Assembly (NCBI GenBank): GCA_000017645.1
Contig: CP000781.1
Location: 4,947,501 to 5,011,500, forward strand
Length of the DNA: 64,000 nt
Origin: Xanthobacter autotrophicus Py2
Lineage (GTDB): Bacteria; Pseudomonadota; Alphaproteobacteria; Rhizobiales; Xanthobacteraceae
Direction: 5' to 3'
The notes beneath the pieces were generated by a model, which was given only the letters and a program-made list of their open reading frames with translations, had not been told where the DNA came from and ran no database searches. The position numbers and the translations under genes were made by a program. Each line of letters starts with the position of its first letter. Positions within the stretch are counted from its first letter, which is position 1. Below, piece after piece: positions 53,909-62,244 of this stretch.

Positions 53909-54114
53909 TCCGCCCCCCTGTCGTTGTCGATGGGCGAGCGCGGCTGGACGGCCTTGATCTCCAGCAGGTTGGCCTTGATGGAGGCAGCCATCTTGTCGAA
54001 GACCAGCTCGGCCTCTTCGTCGGTGGCGAAGGTGAGCGTGATCGCGACCTGGCAGTAATCTTCAGCGAGTTCCAGCTCGGTGTGGGTCGGCGTCGGACCG
54101 TTGGTTGTAGCCAT
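53905..54114 (-). CDS. Early-cassette protein of unknown function
   Basis: 69 residues from the ATG at 54114, which has an excellent GAGGAGGGGAAG site. It is acidic, with YCQVAITLTFATDEEAELVFDKM. No family is recognised. Confidence 0.7.
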   Translation of the reverse strand: MATTNGPTPTHTELELAEDYCQVAITLTFATDEEAELVFDKMAASIKANLLEIKAVQPRSPIDNDRGAE

Positions 54115-54124
54115 CTTCCCCTCC

Positions 54125-54784
54125 TCAGGCCCGAGCCAGATCGATGGAGATCGACTGCCACTGGGCATCGGGGGCGGCCCGCTCGTAGAAGCGGATGTAA
54201 GTCTTCGATCCGATCACGCGGATGCTGTCGCGGATCGCAGCCATTGCGCTGCGCCAGCGCTCATCTGGGCTGTCGAAGCGCAGCAGCATGAACAGCTCGG
54301 CGCGGTTCACGACGCCTTCCTTGTCGACCTGAAACGCGCGCGTGACGAGCGCGCGGATCTCGTCGCGCGAACCTTCCGCCCACTCGGAGAGGCAGGCATC
54401 CAGGAGCTTTTTCGCCGCCTGCAGCTCGGCGCCGAACTCGATCAGGTCGGCCACCTGCACCTGCACCTTGAGCGTGCCGTCGACCGTGGTCAGTGAAATA
54501 TTGCCCTTCTGGCCGCCGACCGTGGCGCCGTACTCCTGGGCGATCAGCGCCTGCAGGGAGCCGACATCATCGAAGCAATGGCCGCGGAACCGACCGATTT
54601 GAGCCGACAGATCACGCGCGAAGTGGATCATCTTGCGCACGGCTTCGTCGGTGAGCTTGTCCACCGGCTTGACCAGAGCCAACGGCACCAGGGCGCCTTT
54701 GGCGTCGGCCATGTACTTCTTGCTGCCGACTTCGATAACCCCGTCGCTATACGGCGCGGGGGAGTATTCAGCTTGTGCTTCCAT
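54125..54784 (-). CDS. DUF3164 family protein
   Basis: 219 residues from the ATG at 54784. It has the DUF3164 pattern: an N-terminal YMADAKGALVPLALVKPVDKLTDE, the RKMIHFARDLSAQIGRFRGHCFDDV helix, YGATVGGQKGNISLTTVDGT, and TRAFQVDKEGVVNRAEL. The family is linked to Mu-like phage early regions; function unknown. The start overlaps the previous gene by 17 bp. Confidence 0.88.
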   Translation of the reverse strand: MEAQAEYSPAPYSDGVIEVGSKKYMADAKGALVPLALVKPVDKLTDEAVRKMIHFARDLSAQIGRFRGHCFDDVGSLQALIAQEYGATVGGQKGNISLTTVDGTLKVQVQVADLIEFGAELQAAKKLLDACLSEWAEGSRDEIRALVTRAFQVDKEGVVNRAELFMLLRFDSPDERWRSAMAAIRDSIRVIGSKTYIRFYERAAPDAQWQSISIDLARA

Positions 54785-55124
54785 CAGTGTTCTCCTGGGT
54801 TTCGATGGTGAGATAGCCGAGCGCGACAAGCGCCTCGGTGAGCGCGTCATGAGACGCGCCGACAGCCGCATCTGCGGCCTCGGACGCGGCGAAGCACTCC
54901 ATGGTGTCGAGGGGGTGCTCAGTGGCGTCGAGCGCCGCCTCCTGGGCGACGAGATAGTCCGCCGCGGCCTGGGCGACGCGCGCGAGGGCGACCACGGCCC
55001 GGACGAGATCGCGGGTGTCGTCCACGGACACCCTGTGAATCTGTCGCCGGTTGCCGGATGTGGACAGGAAGTCGGCGATGTCCAGCGCCCGGTGGAATGC
55101 TGAGAGGGAGAGGGGCGCGCTCAT
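54768..55124 (-). CDS. Early-cassette protein, helical
   Basis: 118 residues, almost all alpha helix by composition (SLSAFHRALDIADFLSTSG, VVALARVAQAAADYLVAQEAALDATEH). Possibly an antirepressor- or Gam-like helper, but I see no family motif. ATGA overlap with the upstream gene. Confidence 0.68.
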   Translation of the reverse strand: MSAPLSLSAFHRALDIADFLSTSGNRRQIHRVSVDDTRDLVRAVVALARVAQAAADYLVAQEAALDATEHPLDTMECFAASEAADAAVGASHDALTEALVALGYLTIETQENTDGSTS

Positions 55125-55477
55125 GCCGCCTGCCCTTCCTGCATCTCGCGCTTGAGACGGCGGACGCGGCGGGCCGCCTCCTCCTCGCCCAGGTCGGCGG
55201 CGAAGTCGCGGTATTCCCCCTTGAGGCTGTCCGGCACCCACGAGGGGACTGCAACGGCCAGCTTGACGGCCGCCTTGACCAGGCCGCGGCGACGCCTGGC
55301 GTTCGTGTGGGCAACGCCGGGCAGCTTGATCCCCAGGCGGCGGCAGTAGTCATAGCCAAAGGTGAGCTGCCACCCCAGCTCGCGGGCGATCATGGTCATG
55401 GACCACCCCTTGGCAATCCACCTCACGATGCGATCGGCCGTGCCCTCCGGCACTGTATCGAGGGAGTGGCGGATCAT
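55121..55477 (-). CDS. Putative helix-turn-helix protein
   Basis: 118 residues. A helix-turn-helix-like stretch TADRIVRWIAKGWSMTMIARELGW, then Y-C-R-R-L-G-I-K-L-P-G, suggests DNA binding. The C-terminus is charged (VRRLKREMQEGQAA). Unassigned. Coupled to both neighbours by ATGA. Confidence 0.7.
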   Translation of the reverse strand: MIRHSLDTVPEGTADRIVRWIAKGWSMTMIARELGWQLTFGYDYCRRLGIKLPGVAHTNARRRRGLVKAAVKLAVAVPSWVPDSLKGEYRDFAADLGEEEAARRVRRLKREMQEGQAA

Positions 55478-55794
55478 GCGGCACCTCCGTGCGCCGGCGC
55501 GGCGCGGCCCGGAAAGGCGACCACGTTGCCGCCGGCGACGGCGGACAGACCGACGCCGGCAGCGCGCCGCACCAGGGCGAGGGACATGACGTCGAGATCG
55601 GTCGCGATGGCCTCCAGCTCGGAGACCTGGCGCTCCTTCTCTTCCAGCGCAGCGGCGCGTTCGGCGTACTCGCGGAACTGGCCGGCGAGCACGAGCATTG
55701 CCGGCGCGGTGAGCACGACGGTGGCGTCGAAGTCGCTGGTGATATGGCGCTCATAGTACTGGGCGATGAGCGTGAGTTCGTGGGAGAGCTGCAT
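55474..55794 (-). CDS. Coiled-coil early protein
   Basis: 106 residues from the ATG at 55794 with GAGGAGGCGG upstream. A central coiled coil (EYAERAAALEEKERQVSELEAIATDLDVM) is flanked by Ala/Gly-rich ends. Unknown function. It begins 10 bp after the B gene. Confidence 0.68.
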   Translation of the reverse strand: MQLSHELTLIAQYYERHITSDFDATVVLTAPAMLVLAGQFREYAERAAALEEKERQVSELEAIATDLDVMSLALVRRAAGVGLSAVAGGNVVAFPGRAAPAHGGAA

Positions 55795-55804
55795 GGCCGC
55801 CTCC

Positions 55805-56764
55805 TCACGCTGCAACGTCGAGGCTGGACGACGACAGCTGCGACCAGGCTTGCCGGATGTGCGTCGCGCTGATCTGGCCGATCTCCTCGGCCTCCGCGTA
55901 CATGGAAGCCGCCCGGATCGTCTTGCCGACGAGCCGCAGCGCGCCGGGCTTGCGGGCGATGGCGCGGAGCACCTTCGTCACCCCCTCATCGGTGACACCC
56001 CAAGCGGCGATCAGCATTTCGATGTCGCGCGCCTTCGCCGACGCCCCGACGAACCGCGCGCCGACCCGACTGAAGAGCTGCGACCGCAGCGCGGCGGAGG
56101 CTCCCTTCTCGCCGGTGAGGCGGACGAGCAGGCTTTCGTTACCCGCCACCACCACGCCGCAGCCGGCGGCATCGGGAATCGCCCGCAGCTGGTCGAGCGC
56201 ATCGGTGGTCAGATGCTGCGCCTCATCGATCACGATCAGCGCCGAGGTGCCGCGCACCCGATTGGAGATGGCCCGCGACAGCCACAGGGACCGCCGCTCG
56301 GTGACGCCGATCGCATCGGCGAGGATGGCGAGCATGCCGTTCGCCGACTTGCAGGACTGGTCGGCCGTCATCATCCATACGTTCGGGCTGCGCCGGCGAT
56401 ACTCCTCGATGGCAGAGGTCTTGCCGATGCCGGCAGCACCGACGATGACGCCGAAGTCGGCCGACGCCTGCACATAGATCAGGCGATCCGTGATCTCGCG
56501 AGCGGTCGGGGTTGCCACGAACGGCGGTGGCGCGGGCAGGGTCAGGACGGTGCGGGCCCGCTCGGCGCGGCTGTCCAGCCAGCGCGCCACATTGGCCGCG
56601 ACCCTTTCGTTGTCGCCGGCATACGTGCCGTTGAGCCAGGCGCTGAAGGTCTTCTCGTTGACACCGGACTCTTTCGCGGCCGCCACCTGGGTCAGGTTGG
56701 CCTCCGTCATCACCGTCCGCACCCGCAGGCGCAGCTCGGTTCCTTCCGCCGTTTCGTCGATCAT
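55805..56764 (-). CDS. B: DNA transposition ATPase (MuB-like)
   Basis: 319 residues from the ATG at 56764, placed nine bases after AGGAG; an ATG at 56773 is also in frame. N-terminal helix-turn-helix (about 23-45), then an AAA+ ATPase domain with Walker A GAAGIGKTS (109-117) and Walker B LIVIDEAQH (D180/E181). A C-terminal domain follows. MuB binds target DNA, gives target immunity, and stimulates transposase A. Normal length. Confidence 0.93.
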   Translation of the reverse strand: MIDETAEGTELRLRVRTVMTEANLTQVAAAKESGVNEKTFSAWLNGTYAGDNERVAANVARWLDSRAERARTVLTLPAPPPFVATPTAREITDRLIYVQASADFGVIVGAAGIGKTSAIEEYRRRSPNVWMMTADQSCKSANGMLAILADAIGVTERRSLWLSRAISNRVRGTSALIVIDEAQHLTTDALDQLRAIPDAAGCGVVVAGNESLLVRLTGEKGASAALRSQLFSRVGARFVGASAKARDIEMLIAAWGVTDEGVTKVLRAIARKPGALRLVGKTIRAASMYAEAEEIGQISATHIRQAWSQLSSSSLDVAA

Positions 56765-56833
56765 GATAGGCATCTCCTGTTGCTGATCTGCGGCCCCGTT
56801 CCAGGCCGCGCTCCATGGCGCCGCGGACGAGGT

Positions 56834-58804
56834 TCAGTCGTCCGCGGCGTTGTTGGTCACGAGGCGCAGCCGGCCCACGCCGCGCGAAAAGGCATCGGGC
56901 TCGACGTCCTGATCGGGTTCGCGCTCCAGCTGCAGCGCCAGAGCGGCCGCGCCGCCGAAAATGGGCCGGATCGCCCGCGGCTCCGGCAGCGCCTCCGGCA
57001 CTTCCGCCTGCATCGACATCGCCGCGACTTCGTCCGGCGACATGGTGCGCACCGCATCGAGCAAGGTGCGCTGCGCCTTCAGGAAGGCGCCTCGCGCCCG
57101 GCCGTGGGCGCTCGCCTCGGCAACATCCCTGAAGCCGGATTTATCGATCGCCGGCGCATCGACCACATGCGCGCCGTCGAGCCGGTACACGCACACGCCG
57201 GCATGCAGGTCGGCGGGATCGAACCGCAGGATCACCTTGTGCCCGACCATGTCGGTAAGCTTTTCGTCCCAGTAGCGATTGCCTTCGAGGTGAACCGAGG
57301 CATCGGAGCGAACCTTCACGCCCTCGCAGGCGAGTAGCCAAAGGCGGCTCTGCGCCGGCGCGGCCTTGCGGATGATGGCATCGGCATAGGAGGCGGCGAA
57401 CGCCTGCTGGAAGGAGAGCCGGCCGCCGCAGACGGAGCTCCGCCGCCCCGCGCGGGCGTTGTGCGCGGCGATCTCCGCCGCCACCACCTTCTCGAAGGTC
57501 TCGATCGGCACCGCCTTCGAGCCGTAGCTCTCGGGCTTGGCGTCCGGGCTGTTGCCGGCATAGGCGCCGTCGAACGCCGGGTGCTTGGCGATCTCGCCCG
57601 CGAAGTCCCGCCATGCGCGCTCGATGGGCTTCGACTGGCCGGAGTATGGCTTGGTCCAATGCACCTGGACGCCGAGCTGGGTCAGGACGCCGGCCGGGTC
57701 TTCTTCCTTTACCTTGAAGCGGTAGCGGTTGGCCTGGCGGCCGGTGAACCACTTCGAGGCGAACTCGCGGCCGTTGTCGAGCCAGCAATGCTCGGGGATG
57801 CCGTAGGTTTCCACGAGGTCGCCGAACGCCAGCAGCACGGTGGCCGCATCCGACGTCCGGGCGATACGCCACGACAGGATCATGCCGGAATAGAGGTCCT
57901 GGAACCCGATCAGCACCGGGCGAGAGACAGTGCCGTCGAGCCATTTGACGAACACGTCCCACACGTGCCCGTCGGCGTTGACTGCTTCCAGGGCATGGAA
58001 GCTGCTGCGGTCGCGCTCCTGCGCGGGATAGAGCTTCTTCAGCCCGTCGACACCCTCGCGCGCCAGTACGACTGTGGTTTTAGGCATGGCTTCGACCCTC
58101 CTCTGAAACGTCTTCATGGATGGAATGGCGAGGCCTGCGGCCTGAGCGGCACTCTCGGTGCGGCGGAAGCAGGCGGCGATGGTCGGCTTGCTGTCGCGCA
58201 GGTAGTCGGAGACGAACGTGGCCCACATCTCGGCCGGGATCTCGGCCTCCGCGACCCGGCCGATGTGGCGCGGCGCCAGCGCCGGAAGCCAGTCGGCGCG
58301 ATCGAGCCCGCCCACCAGGTGGCTCCAGCCGTAGAGCGTGCGCAGCGACACATCGATCCGGCTTGCCATGTCCATCAGCGCGTGGTCGCGCGGGCGCCCC
58401 GCCTTCTGCAGCTCCTCGACGGCGAGCAGGGCGTCGAGGCGCCGCTTCGCCTCGTCCTTGCGCTTCTGCGGCAAGGCATCGAACCACGCCCACAGTTCGG
58501 CGGAATCGCGTAACGCCAGAGCCGCGCCCTCCGCCTCCTGTGGCGTTTCCGGCGCCGCCGCCCGCTTGAGCCGCAGCGCCAGCGCCGCCTTGGCCGCCCC
58601 CGGCAGCACGTCCATGCGATATTCGCGCCCGCCGCCGCGGCCCTGCCGCCGCCGCCAGATGCCGAGCGGGTTCTCGGTGGTGAACTGCCGGTCCGGCGCA
58701 TTGCCGCCGACGCGCTCGATCATGGCCAAAACAGCCTTCTTGGCGGTCGGCACATCCGGCAGGCCAAGGTCGGCGAATTCCGCGGCGGTCCACCATTCAC
58801 GCAT
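56834..58804 (-). CDS. A: Transposase (MuA-like DDE)
   Basis: 656 residues from the ATG at 58804 (TGATG overlap with the previous stop). N-terminal DNA-binding part (MREWWTAAEFADLGLPDVP...), followed by the DDE/RNase H core with D278 (NADGH), D343 (WLDNGREF) and E395 (SKPIERAW), closely matching the Mu spacing. The Mu-type C-terminal domain that contacts B follows. It cuts and joins the TG/CA ends, giving 5-bp duplications as seen here. Confidence 0.97.
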   Translation of the reverse strand: MREWWTAAEFADLGLPDVPTAKKAVLAMIERVGGNAPDRQFTTENPLGIWRRRQGRGGGREYRMDVLPGAAKAALALRLKRAAAPETPQEAEGAALALRDSAELWAWFDALPQKRKDEAKRRLDALLAVEELQKAGRPRDHALMDMASRIDVSLRTLYGWSHLVGGLDRADWLPALAPRHIGRVAEAEIPAEMWATFVSDYLRDSKPTIAACFRRTESAAQAAGLAIPSMKTFQRRVEAMPKTTVVLAREGVDGLKKLYPAQERDRSSFHALEAVNADGHVWDVFVKWLDGTVSRPVLIGFQDLYSGMILSWRIARTSDAATVLLAFGDLVETYGIPEHCWLDNGREFASKWFTGRQANRYRFKVKEEDPAGVLTQLGVQVHWTKPYSGQSKPIERAWRDFAGEIAKHPAFDGAYAGNSPDAKPESYGSKAVPIETFEKVVAAEIAAHNARAGRRSSVCGGRLSFQQAFAASYADAIIRKAAPAQSRLWLLACEGVKVRSDASVHLEGNRYWDEKLTDMVGHKVILRFDPADLHAGVCVYRLDGAHVVDAPAIDKSGFRDVAEASAHGRARGAFLKAQRTLLDAVRTMSPDEVAAMSMQAEVPEALPEPRAIRPIFGGAAALALQLEREPDQDVEPDAFSRGVGRLRLVTNNAADD

Positions 58805-59271
58805 CACAGGACACCGTTCTTCCGGAGGACGTTGCGGTCCGCGTCGATCTCGCGGTCCAGCTTGGCGCGGCGCTCCATGCGCTCGGCGAGGGCGATGGCC
58901 GGCAGGTATTTCCGCTCGATCACGGCCCAGCCGAACATGGAGGCGATCAGCTCCAGCAGGCGGCGGTCGTGCGTCTCATTCAGCAGCGCCACGAAGCGCA
59001 CGAGATTGATGATGTGCTCGCCCCTGGCCTGACTGGCGTAGGCGTTGAGCATGTGCTCGGACACCTGCTCGTCGAGGAACTGGCTCATGGCCTCGGCGAC
59101 CTCGGCGCGGCTGCGGCCGCAATCGCTCAGCGCCTGGGAGACGGCTTTGCTGATCGAGACCGCGATCGAGGCGCCGCGCACCATCTCCGGCGCGAACGCC
59201 TCCACCGGCTGGCTGGGCTGCCAGTCGGTGAGCAGGTCGAGCTGGTCGGGAGAGGCGGGCCGGCGTGCCAT
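58804..59271 (-). CDS. Conserved protein upstream of transposase
   Basis: 155 residues from the ATG at 59271 (a GTG three codons earlier is possible). Helical, with SRAEVAEAMSQFLDEQVSEHMLNAYASQA, resembling a helix-turn-helix, and IASMFGWAVIERKYLPAIALAERMERRAKL. Proteins of this type are common just upstream of Mu A in alphaproteobacterial phages. It may bind phage ends or regulate A (inference). Confidence 0.8.
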   Translation of the reverse strand: MARRPASPDQLDLLTDWQPSQPVEAFAPEMVRGASIAVSISKAVSQALSDCGRSRAEVAEAMSQFLDEQVSEHMLNAYASQARGEHIINLVRFVALLNETHDRRLLELIASMFGWAVIERKYLPAIALAERMERRAKLDREIDADRNVLRKNGVL

Positions 59272-59386
59272 GTCAGGCACCGGCCACGAGGCTGAGACGG
59301 GCGTGCGGGGGCTTAATCAGGGCAGTATCCCGCGCGCCCGTCCCTTCCCCTAAACTCGGAGTGCAACCAACCGAATCGGGGAATTG

Positions 59387-59605
59387 ATGATGACCGATGA
59401 AAAATTGTTCGAGATGGCCGGGCTCATCTACGCAGCGCATGTGCAGAGCGGCCAGCAATCCAATGGCCGCATCCTGCTGGAGCAGACTGCAGATCTCTTT
59501 CCGGTCCTGTACGACACCATCAAGAAAGCTTGGAGCGAGCGGAATTTGGCTCAGGACTTGATGGACTTGGCTCCGGGCGGACCGGCGTCCGGAAACGTGA
59601 ACTGA
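59387..59605 (+). CDS. Small plus-strand gene inside the early operon
   Basis: 72 residues from the ATG at 59387 (or 59390), preceded by CGGGG at a good distance. It is the only + strand gene in the early block; its last 55 bp run under the convergent minus-strand gene. The sequence is ordinary and acidic-helical (EKLFEMAGLIYAAHVQSGQQSNGRI-like), with lower GC than its neighbours. No family is recognised. It may be a cargo gene with its own promoter. Confidence 0.6.
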   Translation: MMTDEKLFEMAGLIYAAHVQSGQQSNGRILLEQTADLFPVLYDTIKKAWSERNLAQDLMDLAPGGPASGNVN

Positions 59606-59781
59606 TCCGCCTCGGGGAACACGTACATGGACTTCCAGTTGAGCGCGGCCGGCAGATAGACCTGACACCCGCCCGCCGGATGCGTGAGCAGGGTGCGCCG
59701 TAGCGAAAGGGCCGCGCTGGGGTTCAGCTCGGCCCACCGCGCGAACCACCGGGGCAGCTCGTCGAACGGAATTTTGGTCAT
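59551..59781 (-). CDS. Early-region protein of unknown function
   Basis: 76 residues with a good AAGGAGATGG site. It has FDELPRWFARWAELNPSAAL and SMYVFPEADQF. Its end overlaps the + strand gene at 59387-59605. Unassigned. Confidence 0.65.
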   Translation of the reverse strand: MTKIPFDELPRWFARWAELNPSAALSLRRTLLTHPAGGCQVYLPAALNWKSMYVFPEADQFTFPDAGPPGAKSIKS

Positions 59782-59808
59782 CTTCCATCTCCTTGCGAAA
59801 CAGACGCG

Positions 59809-60099
59809 TCACCGCTCGCCTCCCACATGCACGACCGTGGAGATGGAGGCAGGCTGGATGCGCCACAGTTCAGCGCCGGGCAGGCCGGCGGCGGGGCCGA
59901 AGTCGTTCAGGATCTTGGTGAGGAGGGTCGCTGCGGCCTCGTCGTAGAGCGCGGCCGCCGTACGGAAGAGGGACGTATCGGGGACGAGCACCTTCCCGTC
60001 GCGAGTGGCCTGCGACGAGGCGCTGCCGATAAAGAAGCTGTGGCCTTCGGGCGGGCCCGGCTTCCGGCGGCAGATGAGGAAGTCGATGCGCTCGCTCAT
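59809..60099 (-). CDS. Early-region protein of unknown function
   Basis: 96 residues starting at an ATGA overlap with the small membrane protein. It contains IDFLICRRKPGPPEGHSFFIGSAS-type and LYDEAAATLLTKILNDFGP segments. No family is recognised. Confidence 0.68.
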   Translation of the reverse strand: MSERIDFLICRRKPGPPEGHSFFIGSASSQATRDGKVLVPDTSLFRTAAALYDEAAATLLTKILNDFGPAAGLPGAELWRIQPASISTVVHVGGER

Positions 60100-60236
60100 G
60101 GCCGTACTGCCAGCGAGAGCAGCGCGATGACCGTGCCGAGCATCGGCGCGGCGGCGACGACGAGGAGCGCGCGCAGGGCGCCGGCCCGGATCTCGGCGAG
60201 GCGCCTGTCGGCGCGGTGGATGAGGTGTCGGCGCAT
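60096..60236 (-). CDS. Small membrane protein after ParB-like gene
   Basis: 46 residues: a basic N-terminus (MRRHLIHRADRR), then a hydrophobic helix (ALLVVAAAPMLGTVIALLSLAV). Its ATG shares a base with the ParB-like stop (TGATG) and its stop is coupled to the next gene by ATGA, which supports it being real. Confidence 0.6.
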   Translation of the reverse strand: MRRHLIHRADRRLAEIRAGALRALLVVAAAPMLGTVIALLSLAVRP

Positions 60237-61048
60237 CACGCCGCCCTCCGGCCGGCGCCGATGGCGCCCTGCCGTTCCAGCTCGGTGAGGAACCGTTCCT
60301 TCGCCCGCGCCCCGGCCCGTCGCCATGCCTCCATCAGCCGGTCATATTCGGCCTCGTCGGGGGCTGGCGCCGCCGGCCTTGCCCCACTCATTGCCGCCAC
60401 GGCCTGGCGCACCGAGGCGGCGTCGCGGTTGAGCAGGGCTGTCACCGCCTTGCGCTGTTGTGCGGGATCGAGACGGGCGAGAGCATCCAGCTCCGTGCCC
60501 TTGTCGGCGATCCAGGTGAGCGCGATCTGCGCCCGCACGTCGGGGGCGATCCGCGTGTAGCGGGCGATGGAGCGCTGCACGTCGCGCTCAGAAACACCGA
60601 GTTTTTTGGCCGCATCCGATGCAAACGACAACTTGTCGGTTGCATGCCAACGTGCCGTGGCGCCAGCCGCGCCAGGCCGCGTCTCGGGGTAAAGCTCCTG
60701 ATAGATGCGCTGGCGCTCAGAGAGGTGCGCGGCGCGGTCGAGCGGCGAGAGCGGCCGGTGGAACAGGTTCTCGTCGATCTCCAGCAGCCGGGCTTCCAGC
60801 GCCTTGCCGACGAACACGTTGGCCGCGATCTCGCTCCAGCCGAGCTGCCGGGCCGCAGAGAGGCGATGCAGGCCGGCGATCAGCCGGAAGCACTCGCCCT
60901 TCTTCGGCGCCGCCACCGTGATGGGGTGCATGAGGCCCCGCTCATCCATGGACAGCGCGATGGCCCCGACCGCATCGGGGTCGGGCAGGCGCAGCCGGTC
61001 TTCCGGCACGTCGATGAGTTCGATATCAATGTTGCGAATATGGTCCAT
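60236..61048 (-). CDS. ParB-like nuclease-domain protein
   Basis: 270 residues. The N-terminal ParB/Spo0J domain shows DAVGAIALSMDERGLMHPITV, then GLHRLSAARQLGW with the G-x-H-R motif, and ENLFHRPLSPLDRAAH. The middle helix-turn-helix (KLGVSERDVQRSIARYT) fits a ParB family DNA-binding protein. The C-terminus is basic. In Mu-like phages such proteins replace or add to early regulators; the exact role is unknown. Confidence 0.88.
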   Translation of the reverse strand: MDHIRNIDIELIDVPEDRLRLPDPDAVGAIALSMDERGLMHPITVAAPKKGECFRLIAGLHRLSAARQLGWSEIAANVFVGKALEARLLEIDENLFHRPLSPLDRAAHLSERQRIYQELYPETRPGAAGATARWHATDKLSFASDAAKKLGVSERDVQRSIARYTRIAPDVRAQIALTWIADKGTELDALARLDPAQQRKAVTALLNRDAASVRQAVAAMSGARPAAPAPDEAEYDRLMEAWRRAGARAKERFLTELERQGAIGAGRRAA

Positions 61049-61068
61049 GCTATGCTGGGCCTCGACGT

Positions 61069-61407
61069 TCAGGATGCGGATGCGTTTTGACGGTGACCGG
61101 CGGAGGGGGTGGGCCTAGCCTTGGTCCTGTGCCGCACCTGGGGGATGCGGCCACCGTCCGAACGGAAGCGGCTCGGCCAGATTTCGCGGGGAGAGAGGCT
61201 GAGGAACTCGGCGATGGCGAACTCGCCCTCGAAGTTGGGGCCGCGCAGCGCCGAACGGCAGGCGTGCTCGGGCAGGCCCGCATCGCGGGAGAGGTCATAG
61301 AGGGTCGATCCGCGCTTGCGCACGGCCGACTTGATTTCCTCGGGGTGCCAGTCGCCGTTCGGCAGGCGCTCCACGGTCCACCGGCCGTTCGGATGACGGA
61401 TGGCCAA
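61069..61407 (-). CDS. ner: Ner-like winged-helix regulator
   Basis: 112 residues starting at a TTG (61407) with AAGGA upstream; no ATG is available. The Ner/Nlp family pattern is clear: DWHPEEIKSAVRKRGSTLYDLSRDAGLPEHACRSAL-type sequence, then FAIAEFLSLSPREIWPSRF. In Mu, Ner represses early and repressor promoters after infection. It is the first gene of the minus-strand early operon, divergent from the repressor. The C-terminal 30 residues are Arg/Pro-rich and variable. Confidence 0.85.
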   Translation of the reverse strand: MAIRHPNGRWTVERLPNGDWHPEEIKSAVRKRGSTLYDLSRDAGLPEHACRSALRGPNFEGEFAIAEFLSLSPREIWPSRFRSDGGRIPQVRHRTKARPTPSAGHRQNASAS

Positions 61408-61646
61408 GATTCCATGTCCTTGTGAGACCCGGTTGGCAGACCGGGATTGCGGGGTGAGCTACTACGGTTCGGAGGTAATATGGGTCTAAAAATTGACCAT
61501 TGCAAGATAAGAAATGAGCCACAGTTCGCCGGACCGCGCCGTCGCATTGGCCAATATATTATCCAATTGAATTTATTGACTTATTTCCGTTCTGTGGCGT
61601 GGTTCGCGCAAACTGGCGCAGACGCCACAGTTTCGGAGGTTTAACT
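61408..61646. promoter_or_regulatory. Divergent early/repressor control region
   Basis: 239 bp without a gene, clearly more AT-rich at 61480-61590 than the rest of the phage. Four copies of a GCCACAG / CTGTGGC half-site are present: 61518-61526, 61592-61598, and the two in the 14-bp inverted repeat at 61619-61656. These are probable operators for the phage repressor, placed between the ner promoter and the repressor start. Confidence 0.7.
61477..61505 (-). promoter_or_regulatory. Putative early promoter for ner operon
   Basis: Minus strand TTGCAA (61505-61500), 17 bp spacer, CATATT (61482-61477): four of six matches to each sigma-70 box. The operator-like half-site at 61518-61526 lies just upstream. 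Confidence 0.45.
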
Positions 61647-61656
61647 GTGGCGTCTG
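61619..61656. promoter_or_regulatory. 14-bp inverted repeat around the repressor Shine-Dalgarno
   Basis: CAGACGCCACAGTT (61619-61632) and AACTGTGGCGTCTG (61643-61656) are perfect inverted repeats. The 10-base loop holds the GGAGG of the repressor gene, and the GTG start (61647) lies in the right arm. It could be a repressor operator, a translation-controlling RNA hairpin, or both. Confidence 0.75.
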
Positions 61657-62171
61657 ACGCACCAGGGATCGCTCGCCGTCTCGCTGATGCGCGTCAAAAT
61701 CTTGGCCTGTCACGGGCGGCGCTCAGTCAAATGATTGGCCTATCCGCCTCGGCAATAAAATACCTTGAGGGTGGCCACGGCGTGCCGAATGGGGATTCGC
61801 TACTCAAATACGAAAATGCAGGGATCAACCCTGGTTGGCTGCTGTCGGGCCTTGGCCCAATGCGACTCGATGGGCCGAGTGAGGTTGGGGTTTTTGTGGC
61901 TGGCGACGAACTGGTCGAAGAAGCGCCAGTCTACGACGATGCCTTGATGGGCAAGGTGCTGGACGCTATCGGGGAGCTCTATAAGGAGGAGAATGTGCGC
62001 GTTTCTTTGGGGCAGCTAGGTACCATTGCTATGGCCGCCTACCGGGAAATCGTCACCGCCGCCACGGACCCCGATGAATACCCAGCCCGACTCGATCTAG
62101 CTATTATCGCCGAGCGTCGCCGCCTTCGCGCCTCGAAGGTTGATCCGATCGGGACCAAACACTCGGCCTGA
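61647..62171 (+). CDS. Phage repressor, XRE-type
   Basis: 174 residues from a GTG at 61647, chosen for the GGAGG 8 bases upstream. The N-terminal helix-turn-helix (about residues 8-62) reads IARRLADARQNLGLSRAALSQ, then ASAIKYLEGGHGVPNGDSL, an XRE domain. The C-terminal part is acidic and helical and lacks the S24 protease serine/lysine pair, so it is not an obvious LexA-cleavable repressor. It is divergent from ner, as expected for immunity control. Confidence 0.85.
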   Translation: MASDAPGIARRLADARQNLGLSRAALSQMIGLSASAIKYLEGGHGVPNGDSLLKYENAGINPGWLLSGLGPMRLDGPSEVGVFVAGDELVEEAPVYDDALMGKVLDAIGELYKEENVRVSLGQLGTIAMAAYREIVTAATDPDEYPARLDLAIIAERRRLRASKVDPIGTKHSA

Positions 62172-62244
62172 AGCTGGTATGGGTGGCCCAAGACACGCGA
62201 TAGGCGAAAATTTGCATTGCGCAATGTCAACATGGGGATGGGTT

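Noticed and set aside
59281..59550. A minus-strand gene in the gap between the transposase-side gene and the gene at 59551
   Set aside because: No minus-strand frame here has a ribosome site or protein-like composition; the + strand gene explains most of the gap.
61647..62171. LexA-like self-cleaving repressor
   Set aside because: The C-terminal part lacks the serine and lysine of the S24 peptidase domain, so SOS-type cleavage is not supported.
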